NCBI GenBank assembly: GCA_022393335.1
Contig: JAJEKB010021795.1
Coordinates: forward strand, 103,468-167,467
Length of the DNA stretch: 64,000 nucleotides
Source of the DNA: Macrotrachela quadricornifera
Taxonomy: Eukaryota; Rotifera; Eurotatoria; Philodinida; Philodinidae
Reading direction: 5' to 3'
The notes under the pieces are model-generated. The model saw only the letters and a program-made list of their open reading frames with translations, was not told the DNA's origin and did no database searches. Below are positions 37,620-49,500 of this stretch, piece after piece. A program made the translations under genes and the position numbers. How positions within the stretch are numbered: position 1 is the first letter of the stretch; each line of letters opens with the position of its first letter.

Positions 37620-39300
37620 TTAACCCATTCGTAACGCGTGTTCCATATATGGGACAGCAAGGTTTTTCATTATATATGCTCGTATTAATATGATTCTATA
37701 TACAATTTGACACAAGCATTTCAGAATTTCTATCGATCATAAGAATAGAAAAAGTAATAGTGATGATGATTTTACAGTAAGTATTCATGTTTAAATACAA
37801 AGCTTTTAAACGCTTCGTTTAGTCTATCTAAAAAATTGAAAACAGTAGGTTGTTAAATCTGTATGACTTGCATTTGTGCATTTTGTTTCTTGTTCTGCCA
37901 TGCAACAGTGTCACAGTATGGCAGACTCACAGACGTATTAAATTCACATCTTCTTCTCTTCTGTTTATACGCATAATATTGCATAAGTCGTTTTCTCCTT
38001 CTTGTATGTTCGAATGGCGTCATTTTTCTCTGTCGCGCTGTGGTTCGTATTGGTGATGCATGATATATGTTGACATAATGAGTCAGTGCATATTTCATAT
38101 AAACTATGGTTTCAAGATAATAAATGGTAAGCATAGTGCACTGCATCATATACATCTGATCATTATTTTGCATCTATAATTCATATTCTTTTTTATAGGA
38201 TGGCTTCTCGTCGATGGTTATCGAAGCATGAAGAATCAAAAATTCGAACTACTACCGATTCTAAAAGCGACAGTAAGTTGTAGATAGATCTCAATTTTGA
38301 TGAGATTTCGCACAAGAACTCTTCTCGAACTAATCGTTTTATTACAAGACATGCCCTATCTCCTGCAAACAAAGAATAGATTCAGGGCAATTCTTCAATA
38401 TCCCTATATTCCTTCGACTCTTCGCAATCAGGAATAATTCGACGTTTACTGTTGAATAAACTTCAAAATCTAATAGAAAAACTTGTAAGGCAAATAAACA
38501 TTTACCAATCGCAAAATTTTCAATCATTATCTTCTGGCACGACTTTCTGGGAAAAGGCTAGCGTTAGCGAACTGTATATCTTCCTGGCAATGACAATACT
38601 TATGTTTCAACTAAAGAAATACAGGATAAAAGAATATTGGTCTAATAATCCGCTTATAGAAACACCTATTTTCCCACCATATTTACTAGAGACAGACACA
38701 TTTCGTTGTTACGATATCTTCATTTCGCTGGCAACGAGAAAATCTCTGTTAGTCACCGATTGTCAAAGTTGGCAGTCACTTCTGGATGACTTGAAACAGA
38801 AATTTAGTAACGTCATGTATCCATATCAAAATTTAGTGATCGATGAAAGCCTAACACTTTGGAAAAGGTCGATTTTACTTCAAACAATATATTCTGTCTA
38901 AGCGAAACCGCTTTGGCATCAAACTTTACATGCTAAGTGACTATCGTACAGGTTTCATCCTAGATTTTTTTAGTGTATACTGGATCATCAACATCTATAG
39001 TCCGTGATGAAATTGATCGAAAAATATCTTCATAGAGGTCATAATTTATGTGTTGATAATTGGTACTCCAATCTTGCACTGCTTGAAATATTACACCTGA
39101 AAAAAGCAAGTGCTTGCGGAGCTGTGAAAGCAAATCGCCATGGCTTACCGAATTTCCAAGTCCTCGAAGCCAACTAGAATGAATAGGTTCCTTTCCATAC
39201 CGACATATTCCTGGCTTCTAAATGGAAGAACAATACAGAGGTCGAAATGGAAACGATTTTTTCCTCCCCACCCCGTCTTAAATTCATAGAATGCTTTTAA
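37620..39300 (+). mobile_element. piggyBac-like element, truncated
   Basis: The left end is TTAA (37620-37623) followed by CCCATTCGTAACGCG and the near-palindrome GTTCCATATATGGGAC. A piggyBac transposase relic follows on the plus strand. No matching right end was found downstream, so the 3' part is lost or displaced. Confidence 0.6.
38452..39290 (+). pseudogene. piggyBac transposase (DDE_Tnp_1_7), decayed
   Basis: A 149-codon open block carries the family's FLAMTILM ... KKYRIKEYWS, TPIFPPYLL and YPYQNLVIDESLTLWK, where the first catalytic Asp lies in IDES. It then continues in other frames with KPLWHQTL (family: KRHRFGIKL), RGHNLCVDNWYSNLALLE (second Asp, VDNW) and AVKANRHGLPNF, with several stops. 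An upstream frame from about 38202 may be part of its acidic N-terminus. The C-terminal Cys-rich domain is absent here. Confidence 0.85.
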
Positions 39301-40079
39301 TTCAAAAATATAACTTATTTAATTGTATATCAGCAACTTATTGATGAAAAATTTTTAAAAAATATAATGATTATTGACAAAAATGTATTTATTCGAAATT
39401 TTACTATCTTAAATAATATTAGAAGAAAAGAAAACAAATACAAAGACACAAACGACATCACGCTTAAGAAGGCACAAATACGGTGAGAAGCAGATAAAGA
39501 AAAGATATTCATATTGATATCAATCTATAAAATAACAGACAGCAACAACATTAATGGAACATAGATGGACGAGTGTATAAACAAACAGATGAACCAAAGG
39601 CAAAAGAAGTACACTAAATTACATCGATAGAGAGACTATAAATATGGATAAATGTACAGTAGAAGAAGGAAAATATAAAAACCGAACATTTCAAATGCCT
39701 ATCGCTTTTTTATAGATGAAAAAAACTTTTGAAACTGAATTTCTGACCAAAATACATGTAATACGATGTGATCTAGCTGAAATCGAACAATAAACGCTAC
39801 AAATAAAGAAGACATTATTAAATGAATGACAGGCGTCAGCTCGATGATAAATACAGTGATTTCATAAGAAATAGTATGAATAAATAATAAGAAATGTTAA
39901 ATACATGAGTCAACACTTAAGACAATCAAACATAACACGATGAGCAAATGGGTGCTCAGCAATTTATTTGTTTAAACAATATATATGTCGTATCGAAGTT
40001 ACAATCTCGACAAAATAGAACGTCAAAGTTATTTTCAAACTAGTCGAGAATAAACTAATAAGGACTATCTGGACATGAC
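39301..40079. other. Gene-poor DNA
   Basis: AT-rich sequence between piggyBac and integrase relics, with no recognisable feature. Confidence 0.35.
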
Positions 40080-40635
40080 TGCTCATCCATCCAGGGCGAT
40101 TTGTTCATGAGCATTAAAATCATCCGAAGTCACGTGTTGTACCGCTAATTTTGTCAAGTTCTTTGGTTTTGCGCGTTTCCATTTGCACTCATCACATCCA
40201 TCAATAAATAATTTTATTTGTCTTTCCGTGATATTAGCATTTTTTTTTTATTTCATTCACCGTATTTCGTATATCACGATGACCAATAGACAGCTGATTT
40301 TCATGTATCACTTCAAAAATTCATCAAATGGAACGTAATACTTGATAAGACAATTTTCTGAGGTTTTCATTTTTTTTTACTAATTTCATTGGAGAACCAA
40401 AATTGATCACATCATAGATTTTTAGTAGTGGTACTTCTTGTTCGTTTCTATCAGAAAATCGCTTCAGTTTTGCACCCAAAATTAATTCAATACTTTATTG
40501 ATAACGTTCTGATGTGAATAAAGGATTGTTCGATAAATTGTTCTTGAGCTTTAGAAGTGCTTCGTTACATTGTATTTTCCATTGAGTATTATCACTTGCA
40601 CTTACCATCCTAGATGACGATGTCGATGTAGCCAT
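40080..40635 (-). pseudogene. Integrase-type transposon relic (zinc-binding H2C2 region, KRBA2-like)
   Basis: From ATG 40635 the minus strand reads an approximately 110-codon region with a TAA and a TGA TGA pair, then VIHENQLSIGHRDIRNTVNE. After a frameshift near 40240 it continues NITERQIKLFIDGCDECKWK and AVQHVTSDDFNAHEQIALD. The spaced His pair and CDEC fit the HHCC domain that precedes the integrase core in retroviral-like integrases and Ginger-type transposons, and in KRBA2-like host genes. The catalytic core is missing. Confidence 0.55.
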
Positions 40636-41929
40636 GTTATTATTCCAGTATTAGTGGTGAGTCGTCAGTAAATAGAAAGTACATGCTTGTTTCATGAAAA
40701 ACTACAGGCTTTATATACTATAACGGATCGTGCATCTTCGGGAAAAGTCCAGTGTTGATCAAACTAGAGCGTTTGAAACAAACCCAAATGACACAAAAAC
40801 ATACATGGTGAGATTACACAGAGAAAGGAAGCAAAGGATCAATCATATGTGATAGCAAGGAAAAGTCCAGATATATGTAATCTGTTGAAATAAAAAACCA
40901 GCAAAGCAGAACGATAAGAAAATGGATCTGTGAAGATTAAAATCAGCTAATATATTGTTTCAGTATTTTACGAAAATTTCTATGTTCCATTTTGTTGAAG
41001 TTATAACTTCGTCAAACAGGTTAACGTCGATACGACATATACGTATATAATCAATACAAATAAATATTTGCCAGTTTTGACTTTTCGTCTATTCTGTGTT
41101 TGAAACTTTTGTGAAGATATAGTTTTCTAGCACAAAGATATCTATCTAACGTATTTATATTGATAAGAATGACTTTACATCGTTTATACAAGCACTTTTA
41201 GAACGAAATTCTAAGACAGAGAAATACGTCGGTGATAAAACTTGTGCCCCGCCTCGCCCTGTCCGGCTAAAAAGCAATGCCGCCTCGATTCTCCGCCCCA
41301 TTTCGACCTCTACTACTTTAGTCAAATTGGAGTGTGTATGTATTTTGTTTCTCGAAATGTTGTTTCAATAAACCATGGCAACCTTTAGAAAATTCGTATC
41401 ATCAGAAAAAAATCAACTTTTTAACAAGGTCTTCAGTATTCTGGTTCTCCTGCCATGTGAAAATGCGGTTTTACAAAGTAAAAGACATATATTAGATTCT
41501 AGTTGCCACAGAAACAATTTCAGCCCAATAAAATGAAATATCCATTTTTGTAGGAGGGAAAACGTTTAGTCGTTTTTGGTCTTTGCGATCTCTGAAACTT
41601 TCGGAAGAAGGTTTGTAAAAGTTTTGAGTCTATAATAGCTTTTGTTCTACTCATTGAGATCTATCTGCTCTGAAAGTTTCAGGAATTTTCGCGTAGACAT
41701 TTCTTAGAAACCTCGAAAAGGGGAAGAGGTCCTCTTAAGTTGCATTGAATGAAATAGATAAAATAGATTTTCAAGGGTAAATCTAATCGAAAATAATTTC
41801 ATTGTGTATATGGTCAGTTAGAAAACTTTCATTTGACGTATTTTATACGAATATAATAAAGATAAGACATTTAAATTTCATATATTATCCTTGAAGAAGA
41901 GTACGCTAAAAAAAAACTTTAAAAAAGTA
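40636..41929. other. Intergenic DNA downstream of the urea transporter gene
   Basis: No exon or transposon was recognised in this AT-rich stretch. Confidence 0.35.
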
Positions 41930-41935
41930 TTTATT
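41930..41935 (-). terminator. AATAAA polyadenylation signal of the urea transporter-ankyrin gene
   Basis: AATAAA on the minus strand begins only 2 bp after the TGA stop codon at 41938, giving an extremely short predicted 3' UTR. Confidence 0.55.
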
Positions 41936-41937
41936 AT

Positions 41938-44586
41938 TCAGAGTTTTTGTTGTTGAAGTAGAATAACAACATAGTCTAAATTAACTTGTTTTGCTATATC
42001 TAGCGGAGTATATCCCCAACGATCTTTGTTTTTGATTCCTTTATATTTTAAATGAATAAGAAGTTGAATAACATTAATCTGTCCATATGCTGCAGCTATA
42101 TGCATTGGTGTTCTTCCATCATAATCAGCATATAATTCATCTTTAATAAAATATCCTCGATTATAAAGTGTGTCAATTCTTTGTGCATTTCCGGATGCAG
42201 ACAGTGTTAAAAAAAGAAATATTTTTTTCCATTTATTTAAAATAAAAATAATTTGATCATTTTGATTAGAATCATCTTGTTCATATTCAGTAGATGATAA
42301 ACGTTCTTTTACATAATTAATAATATGATCATGTTGATAAATAAATGCATAATCTAAAGTTGATAAATTCCATCGATCTTCTCGATAAATAGTATCTTGA
42401 AAATAATATTGAGGAAAATGTTTATATAAATATTCAATTATATTCAAATGTCCATGAATTGCAGCTAAATGTGATAAACAACGTTTATCATAATCAATAC
42501 AATCAAATACATTTATATTTGGATGTTGATTAATAAAATTTGATAACTTATCTATAGTACTAATAGAAAGAAGATAAGGTAAAAGATTTTCTTCTAAATT
42601 TTTTGATAAAATATTATTTTTATTATAAAAATTAATTTGTTCAATTGAATCTGTTTTAATAAATGTTTTATTAGTTTTTTTTTCTAATAAATAATTTGCA
42701 ATATCAGATTTAGGTAATTTTAATGCATAATCATATGGTGTTTGATTAAAATTATCTTTTATATTTAAACGAATATTTGTTTGTTCAATTAAATACCGAA
42801 TAATAGAAAAATTGTTTGTATTAACAGCTATATGTAATGAATATCTTCCATCATAATCAGTTTCATTTGGATTAAAACCAAATTTAATTAAATATTTTAT
42901 TCCTTGAATATTATTTTCATAAATAAATGCATTTAAATAAAAAGCTAATTCTTTTGTTTTTGTTAATGGAAATATTCCTCCATGTAAATAAAGATAATTA
43001 ACTAAATTAAAATTTCCATTTATAAATCCATCAAATAATGGTGTTGAACCAAAATTATCAATTAAATTTATATTTATTTTAACTTTTTCAATAAGCCATT
43101 CAGTTATATTCATATAACCTTGAGATGCACTTATATGAATAGGTGTTCGATTATTAAAATCATTCCAAATAATATGATTTACTTTTTTAAATAATATTTT
43201 CATTTTTTTAAGATCATTTTTAAATGCATATGTACACATTAATATTGGTACAAATTCTTTTTCAATTTTTGATAATTCATCATATGTTATATCTTCATAT
43301 GGAGATGATGATAATAAATTAAATAAATTAAGATATTTAAATTCATTTTGAATATATTTTGAAAGACGATATCTATAATAATGATCTTCAGGTATATTAC
43401 AATCTGCTAATTTAACTCGAATTATATTTTTTGTTGGGGCAATTAAACAAAATATCCAACATACTAATGTAAATGGAAATGTAAATGTTGGCATACCAAA
43501 TGGAGATAATAATGATGATACTGTTGATTGAATAATTACTGTTATTATTGATCCATAAAATATTACTAACCAGATTTTATATCCATATAAAACTAAAAAC
43601 ATTCCACCTAATGCTTGACATGTTAACGCTGAATTATATCCCCATAATCCATGATAAATATCATTTTCCGATATTCTTAATAAATAAGCTGCAGTTAATT
43701 GACCTGTTATAGCTCCAAATAAAGCAAAAAATGCAAGCATTCTTGAACAAATTCCAATACCAAAAAGAATAATAATACCTGTATATGGATTATCAATAAA
43801 AAAAACTTGTGAAATACTTGTAAAAAAACCAATAAAATGATTTTGAATTGAATAATAAGGAAAAGTTAGATTTGAGATTTGAGATTTATTCATTATTGTT
43901 GTTAATAATGTTGGTTGTAAAATATTTCCATTTATATAAAAATATTCATATTTAAGTGCTCCAAGAAGTATTATCCAACTTGATATTTGAAAACTATATG
44001 TAAATGATGGAATACTAAAATGAATAAAAATTATTTTTGATATTGCTTCATAAAATATTGTTGAAAATATACACATTATTATAATAAATGGAATTATTTC
44101 AAATGATTTTGAAAAACTAAAATAAGAAATAGCCATTGCTGTTAAACATCCATTAAAACCATATAAACCTGATCGAATTAAATTATGATTAAAAGATAAT
44201 AAATGAGCTGTTAGCGTTGATATTGTTGTTCCAATAATACCATAAATTGTTAATTGAATATTACCAATAAATAATCCAATTATTATTATTAAACCAGATA
44301 ATGGATTATTTGCAAACATAACTTGACCTATACCACGAAGTATTGAATCAATTAATATTAATAGATATTTCAAATATTGAAAATTTTTAAGAAATTTTTC
44401 ATCTTGATAGAATTTTTCAATATCAGACATTGATCCAATAAATGAATTCCATCTTAGTTTTATTTTCTTTGTTTTAGTTATATTAATATCAGTTTTATTT
44501 TTATTAATTATATTTTCTTCATATAAAGGCCAAAGTTTTTTATTTTCATTTAAAATTGTATTTGAATTTATCACTAAAAATGACAA
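41938..44586 (-). CDS. Urea transporter (SLC14-type) fused to ankyrin repeats, intronless
   Basis: 882 residues in one uninterrupted frame. Residues about 65-385 are a urea transporter (UT) channel made of two homologous halves. Half 1 has GIGQVMFANNPLSG (85-98) and SGLYGFNGCLTAMAI (139-153). Half 2 has ISQVFFIDNPYTG (258-270) and HGLWGYNSALTCQALGG (312-328). The Q-V-x-F-x-(N/D)NP helices line the selectivity filter in the family, which moves urea passively across membranes. Residues about 450-635 and 680-878 carry ankyrin-type repeats, e.g. NNRTPIHISASQGYMNITEW (478-497), CLSHLAAIHGHLNIIEYLY (703-721) and DYDGRTPMHIAAAYGQINVI (821-840), presumably cytosolic and regulatory. Animal UTs usually lack such a tail. 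The lack of introns contrasts with the split genes nearby and could mean a retrogene or horizontal acquisition. ATG 44586 is chosen because it opens the frame. Confidence 0.92.
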   Translation of the reverse strand: MSFLVINSNTILNENKKLWPLYEENIINKNKTDINITKTKKIKLRWNSFIGSMSDIEKFYQDEKFLKNFQYLKYLLILIDSILRGIGQVMFANNPLSGLIIIIGLFIGNIQLTIYGIIGTTISTLTAHLLSFNHNLIRSGLYGFNGCLTAMAISYFSFSKSFEIIPFIIIMCIFSTIFYEAISKIIFIHFSIPSFTYSFQISSWIILLGALKYEYFYINGNILQPTLLTTIMNKSQISNLTFPYYSIQNHFIGFFTSISQVFFIDNPYTGIIILFGIGICSRMLAFFALFGAITGQLTAAYLLRISENDIYHGLWGYNSALTCQALGGMFLVLYGYKIWLVIFYGSIITVIIQSTVSSLLSPFGMPTFTFPFTLVCWIFCLIAPTKNIIRVKLADCNIPEDHYYRYRLSKYIQNEFKYLNLFNLLSSSPYEDITYDELSKIEKEFVPILMCTYAFKNDLKKMKILFKKVNHIIWNDFNNRTPIHISASQGYMNITEWLIEKVKININLIDNFGSTPLFDGFINGNFNLVNYLYLHGGIFPLTKTKELAFYLNAFIYENNIQGIKYLIKFGFNPNETDYDGRYSLHIAVNTNNFSIIRYLIEQTNIRLNIKDNFNQTPYDYALKLPKSDIANYLLEKKTNKTFIKTDSIEQINFYNKNNILSKNLEENLLPYLLSISTIDKLSNFINQHPNINVFDCIDYDKRCLSHLAAIHGHLNIIEYLYKHFPQYYFQDTIYREDRWNLSTLDYAFIYQHDHIINYVKERLSSTEYEQDDSNQNDQIIFILNKWKKIFLFLTLSASGNAQRIDTLYNRGYFIKDELYADYDGRTPMHIAAAYGQINVIQLLIHLKYKGIKNKDRWGYTPLDIAKQVNLDYVVILLQQQKL

Positions 44587-44772
44587 GTTTTGATTTTTGT
44601 ATCTTTAAATGTTTTATAAAAAAATTTATTTACTTGGATCTCTTTCACTTGAAAATTCTTTGCTAGATAACATTTATCTATTTATATAAAACATATATTT
44701 ATTTAGAATTATTCAGTTTATAAGGGCAACGCCCTCTTATTAGAAAAATGAAAAAGAATATTTTCTCTTTTG
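44587..44772. other. Upstream region of the urea transporter-ankyrin gene
   Basis: AT-rich, with TTTATATAAATAG-like sequence on the minus strand around 44675-44690 that could serve as a TATA element. No conserved promoter motif was recognised beyond that. Confidence 0.3.
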
Positions 44773-46057
44773 TTAATCCTTTACGTCCGGATGTTGCCAT
44801 ATGGCAACATTGAGCTAATATTTTGTGCAAAAACGACGTATAGCGATGGTTTATCATTTTTTTAACAATTCGATAATTATGCCCACACATTTCAGCACAT
44901 ATTCATGCGTTCAGAAGAGAAGAAAAACATTCATAGTGGAAATGACTGAGGTTCTACGCGATGCCCCAAAAAAGTATATAAATCGTAAAAACGATTTTTG
45001 ATGCAACTGAACATTGTGGTGAAGGCAATTAGTGGTTAATTTTCCTCCATAGAGCTACTATGTATTGCCTCATCAGCTACTATTATTGTATAGATTTGAA
45101 CAATAAAAAATATGGATGTTGCCATTTGGCAACACCCAGCCGTAAGGGAACAAAAAAATTTAAAACTTGTATTTTATCTTCGATTGTCAAAATAACGTTG
45201 TTACGTGGTGGCATTCCTTTGCGCATCATTTCTTTCTTTCTGTTATTGTTTTGACATCACCATCTATATGTATTTTACCCATATCTTCTTACTTTCTGTC
45301 GTCACGCACGAGTGTAATAACATACCGGGAAAAACCTCATCTATACATATACGAAATGAGTGTAGCAGTGAATAATAACATTTTAAATTCTTCAGTTGTT
45401 CTTGATCAACGTTTGTTTTGTCTTTGATAATGCCAAACACAATAAGTTCTATAGGACATATTGTTGTACCAAATGGACTTAGTGAAGAAGAAGGGTACTC
45501 ATCGGAGTCAGCAGATGAAATGAGTACAACGAACTGTACCACCAACAAACGTTCGGTTTGATAAATATGACCATTGGTCTGTACAGATAGAAAAAGGGCG
45601 GTGTCAAAATTCAGGCTGTACCGGCTACACAAGAATATCATGTTCAAAATATGAATTACGTCTATGCTTGAATGAGAAAAACAATTGTTTCAAGGACTAT
45701 CATAATGAATGAACTCTCTCTTGAAAATAATTTTTAATCTTTTCTATTGCTAGATTTTTCAAGTTTGTCTTGTCTCTCTCTATAATTATCTTATATTCTT
45801 ATGTTGACTTGATCAGTAAATAGAAAAAGCTACAAAATGCTATATTTTGACAGAAAAAAACAAAAATCCAATCATGCAAAATTTAGAAACATAGCGGCCG
45901 GGGATTGCCAAATGGCAACATCGGGTTTTTCGGCACCGAAATCCTTTTTTTGTTTAAAAAACCGCATTTTTACTATTTACGTGATAAGAGAACAACAAAA
46001 ATATGCGAAAAGATTTTTTTACTACCTGCCTTCTGGGAGCCAGGCGTAAAAGGTTAA
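44773..46057 (+). mobile_element. piggyBac-derived element or clustered ends
   Basis: The left end is TTAA-TCCTTTACGTCCGG followed by the palindrome GTTGCCATATGGCAAC. The right end reads, from outside, TTAA-CCTTTTACGCCTGGCTCC. A third end-like segment at 45116-45150 has GTTGCCATTTGGCAAC then CCCAGCCGTAAGGG, so 44773-45150 could itself be a MITE. A fourth GATTGCCAAATGGCAAC lies at 45904. A transposase C-terminus relic lies between. TTAA is the piggyBac target. Confidence 0.6.
45430..45712 (+). pseudogene. piggyBac transposase C-terminal Cys-rich domain relic
   Basis: A 43-codon frame from 45430 (linker, Glu/Ser-rich) ends in TGA TAA. In the next frame it continues RFDKYDHWSVQIEKGRC and then NSGCTGYTRISCSK, RLCLNEKNNCF and KDYHNE to TGA 45710. 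This is the typical piggyBac tail RFD-x-x-x-HWP ... C-x-x-C ... C-x-x-C-x-x-x-LC ... NCF-x-x-(F/Y)H. One cysteine of the pattern (CSKC) has become tyrosine. No catalytic domain precedes it. Confidence 0.8.
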
Positions 46058-46419
46058 GAGAAAGATAATATGACTAAAACTCGGATTTTGGAATATCTCA
46101 AGAATATATTAGGCGAATTAAGCTTTTCCTAAGTAATATATCGGCTTTGATATCATTCAATCGCAGTGAAGGTCTATCACCAGCAAAGAGACACATGATT
46201 CATCAGTCCACAAACGCTATCATTGTCACATTCGTCTAGACCAACTCCTCAGCCCGTACAAAAAGGAAGTTTTTCTCAAACGATGATCATTTGCTCAAAT
46301 ATTGGCGTAAGAGTAAGTTGCTTTTTCTCGATGCCTTCTCCTCATTTTCTTCTGTTCGAGAGAATATATGAATAGAAAAAAGATTCTTTTCTATTTATAT
46401 GATTTACTAAGGTAGTTTT

Positions 46420-47430
46420 TAATATGAATCAGTGAGCCAATCTTAAAAAGGTATCTGAAGGCCTTTTCCAAGAGCAGATGATAACTATACCAATTAATTA
46501 GATTTTTAGAACAACTATCTGTTTCTATTCTTCAGATTTGACAAGTTATTTTTAATCTACATCAATGGAACTAGCCTTAGAAAGATATTTCAAGGCTATC
46601 CTGTAGGAGCACCGGATATTAGGTCCACAGAAATCTGGAATTGAAAAAGGGGTCTATAAATTCTTTCTGCACGAACAGACTTTATTACATGCTAAGGAGT
46701 CAGGACTTAGAAAAAAGCTCATAAAAGACTTCTATTTTTAGGATTTAGTAAGCTATTTCCAATACCACTCAATGGAACTAGTCTCAGAAAGGTGTTTTAA
46801 GACCTTTCTGTATTGCATAGGCTGTATTATGCTTAGTGGAATAGTTATTTAGAGAAAAGGAATTTAAAGCCATTCGACACCATTTTAGTCCCACTGCTTA
46901 TTCACCATTTTGTTTTGTGGAGACATCTTTATACATATATAACGCCTTAAGTTACAGAAAAAAAGTCATTCAACAGTAATTTTAACCTAAGTCTTTTTCA
47001 TTTATATATACACTTCTTCTTAAAACAACTATTTTCATAGACGAAAATACTATACCACGTTAGCCTCTACATGGATAATTACCTATCCTGATTAGTTAAT
47101 TAGCTTAATGGAATCATACTTTCAACCGCCATAGCTTTCATATACAGCCATCTTTCGTTTAATTGAAATCTCTAAAATCCCTTTCAAATGTTTTTTCTTT
47201 CCAATACAATCTTACTACGGAATACTTATTCCAAACGGATGGATATAAATGAGAAAATCCATCCTCAGGCTTTTTCCTAAACAGAACTTTTATAGAGAAG
47301 GTTTTCTATTAGAAAAAAAATTTTTTTAGAAAAATCTTTTTTTCTTTTTCAAATTTGGCGACCTACTTTTAATCCAAATCAATGGAACTAGTCTTAAATA
47401 AGTATTTTAAAGTCTTTTTCTCTTGTTGGT
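46420..47430. repeat. Diverged tandem-like repeats around CAATGGAACTAGTC
   Basis: CAATGGAACTAG occurs near 46564, 46778 and 47382, each followed by (T/C)TTA-A/G-AAA ... GTATTTTAA(A/G)-GCCTTT-like sequence. A weaker copy lies near 46440. Units of roughly 200 bp are implied. No coding capacity. Confidence 0.5.
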
Positions 47431-47544
47431 GGTTAATTATGTGCTGTGATACGGTAAAATATGGTGGGTTACGTTATCACACGGCAATACACATTGATGT
47501 ATATGGTTGTATACGTATCTAACACAATCGGAACAGTTAAAACC

Positions 47545-47592
47545 ATCGCGACAGCAGCAGTTTTTCAGATCCGATGGACATCTGTCTCGTAG
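47545..47592. repeat. hAT MITE fragment, GC-rich family
   Basis: CCATCGCGACAGCAGCAG and GATGGACATCTGTCTCG resemble the body and right terminus of the MITEs at 639, 5398 and 25818. The rest is missing and no target duplication is visible. Confidence 0.45.
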
Positions 47593-49500
47593 TAACGATC
47601 ATTTTGCATCTAGTTTTAGATGGGTGAATCATAGTAAAAAATGGGACATATCTTTAACTAGGATAGGTATCAGCGACAGGCTTGTATAGATCACTAGAAG
47701 AATTAAACAACTATAGAAGTGTTAAAATGTTTTAGTCAAATATTTAAAAGGATAATAAATTCTATTTTATGGTAAAAAATGAAAATTTATTTAAATTTAT
47801 CTCAAAATTAGATATTGAAGTAAAAAATCCAAGTTTCCTCTCCTGTTTTACTACACAATACAAACAATTCGGCTCAAGATTTTTTTCTTACGAGTATTTC
47901 GATCATATTGTGATGTATATTTTACAAAATTAGCATCATGTGAACAGAAAAAAATTTCTTAACACATGCACTCATACTTGATCATAGTTGATACAAAAAA
48001 AATTTAAGCCTTGAAAAATATAGTACAAGGTTTTGTAAGAGGAAGAACTATCCGGTCCTTTTTCAGCCATATTACTCATCAGACACTAAAAATATTACAT
48101 ATTTGTCAAGATTCATTTTTTTAAAACTAAACTAAAATAAATTGGCGAGAAAATTTTTATTATAAATTAAGAAATTACTGTAAATAATGAAATAAATATA
48201 AAGACAGTTACCTTATATTCTTGTTTATTTTGAGATAAAGGTGTGTAATACTTAGAAAAAATATATCACTATAAGACTAATCTATTCTGTTTTTATTCAT
48301 TCTCTATTGATTGAATAAGCCAATGATAATAACATATACGTGTGCAAGCATGGATCAAGGTGTGAAGATAAAGACGTCCACAGAAAGAAAAATAAGATGT
48401 GAAGCATAGACAAAGGCATAGGACACACTGAAAAAAATAAAACATAGTTAACCAATGAGATAGCATAAAAAGCTAAAACAGAGTTAACTTAAATTGAACA
48501 TTTATGCGCCAATCATACAATAGTCTGATTGAACGATCGATGATATATACGATATATATGATGCAATTGGGTAAAAAAAAGTGATGTCGCTCAAAGAAGA
48601 CAAATATTGTAAAAATAGCAATAGTCTATTAAATATAATAATTATCGAGCAAAAATAATGATATAATATTGATATTGTTAATACAGTAGTAATTGTGAGT
48701 GTTACTACTAGTAGTACAAAAATTAATTGAATACAGAGGGTTTTATTTAAACTACGAAATTTTTCTTTATTAAGTTTTATCTCGATGTATGATAGAAAAG
48801 AACTACCACTATAATCAAAAGAGATAAGCAAACCAACAATGTTATCGATAGGTAATAACCGTCACCAGTATAATTAAAACAGATTAATAAAGCAACGATA
48901 TTATTGATTATAAATAACCTACTACTAGCATCAATGAATGCAATAACCATGAGATCATTAAAAAATTTTTGTTATTTTATTTCATACACAAAAATTTTAG
49001 TTTCCTTTCGCATCCATTGATGAATAACACAAATGATCGGTTAGGAATTCGAGTGATGAAAAACAACGGAAAACTATTCGATCACATATATATATAGATG
49101 TCGGTAACGGTTCTACAAGCCTTCAAAAATTTTTGTTCGTGCCAGCAATGTAACAACTGAACTCGATTTTTTTCAGCAGCGATTGCTAAGAAATTTCCAA
49201 AACTATTTATCATTTGATGGATGCGACTGCTGATTGTCTAGAAAAATCAATGACTCAGCCGTATGGCGTATACATCGAGCTATTAGTACCAAATGTATGC
49301 ATCATATATTTTATTTATGTTGATAACAAATCGCGAACGCACATTAACAATGACAAAAATGACAGAAAAAAGAAAAACGTGTATGTATATACTTGCTTTG
49401 ATCGACATCACTTTGCATGATCAAATAGTATTTAGAGGTAAGGACAATAGCGTGTTCACATTCAATACATAAAAGACCTGTCTATATACATCTATAGTAG
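47593..49500. other. Gene-poor DNA
   Basis: AT-rich, with two similar GATAATAACC/ACCAGTATAATTAAA-type blocks at 48815-48955. A minus-strand hydrophobic frame at 48502-48831 has no recognised family. No other feature. Confidence 0.35.

Noticed and set aside
45264..45647. 127-codon minus-strand frame
   Set aside because: It is the antisense shadow of the piggyBac C-terminus read on the plus strand at 45430-45712.
48502..48831. 109-codon minus-strand hydrophobic frame
   Set aside because: Opened by AT-rich repeats (ATTATTG-type words); no family features.
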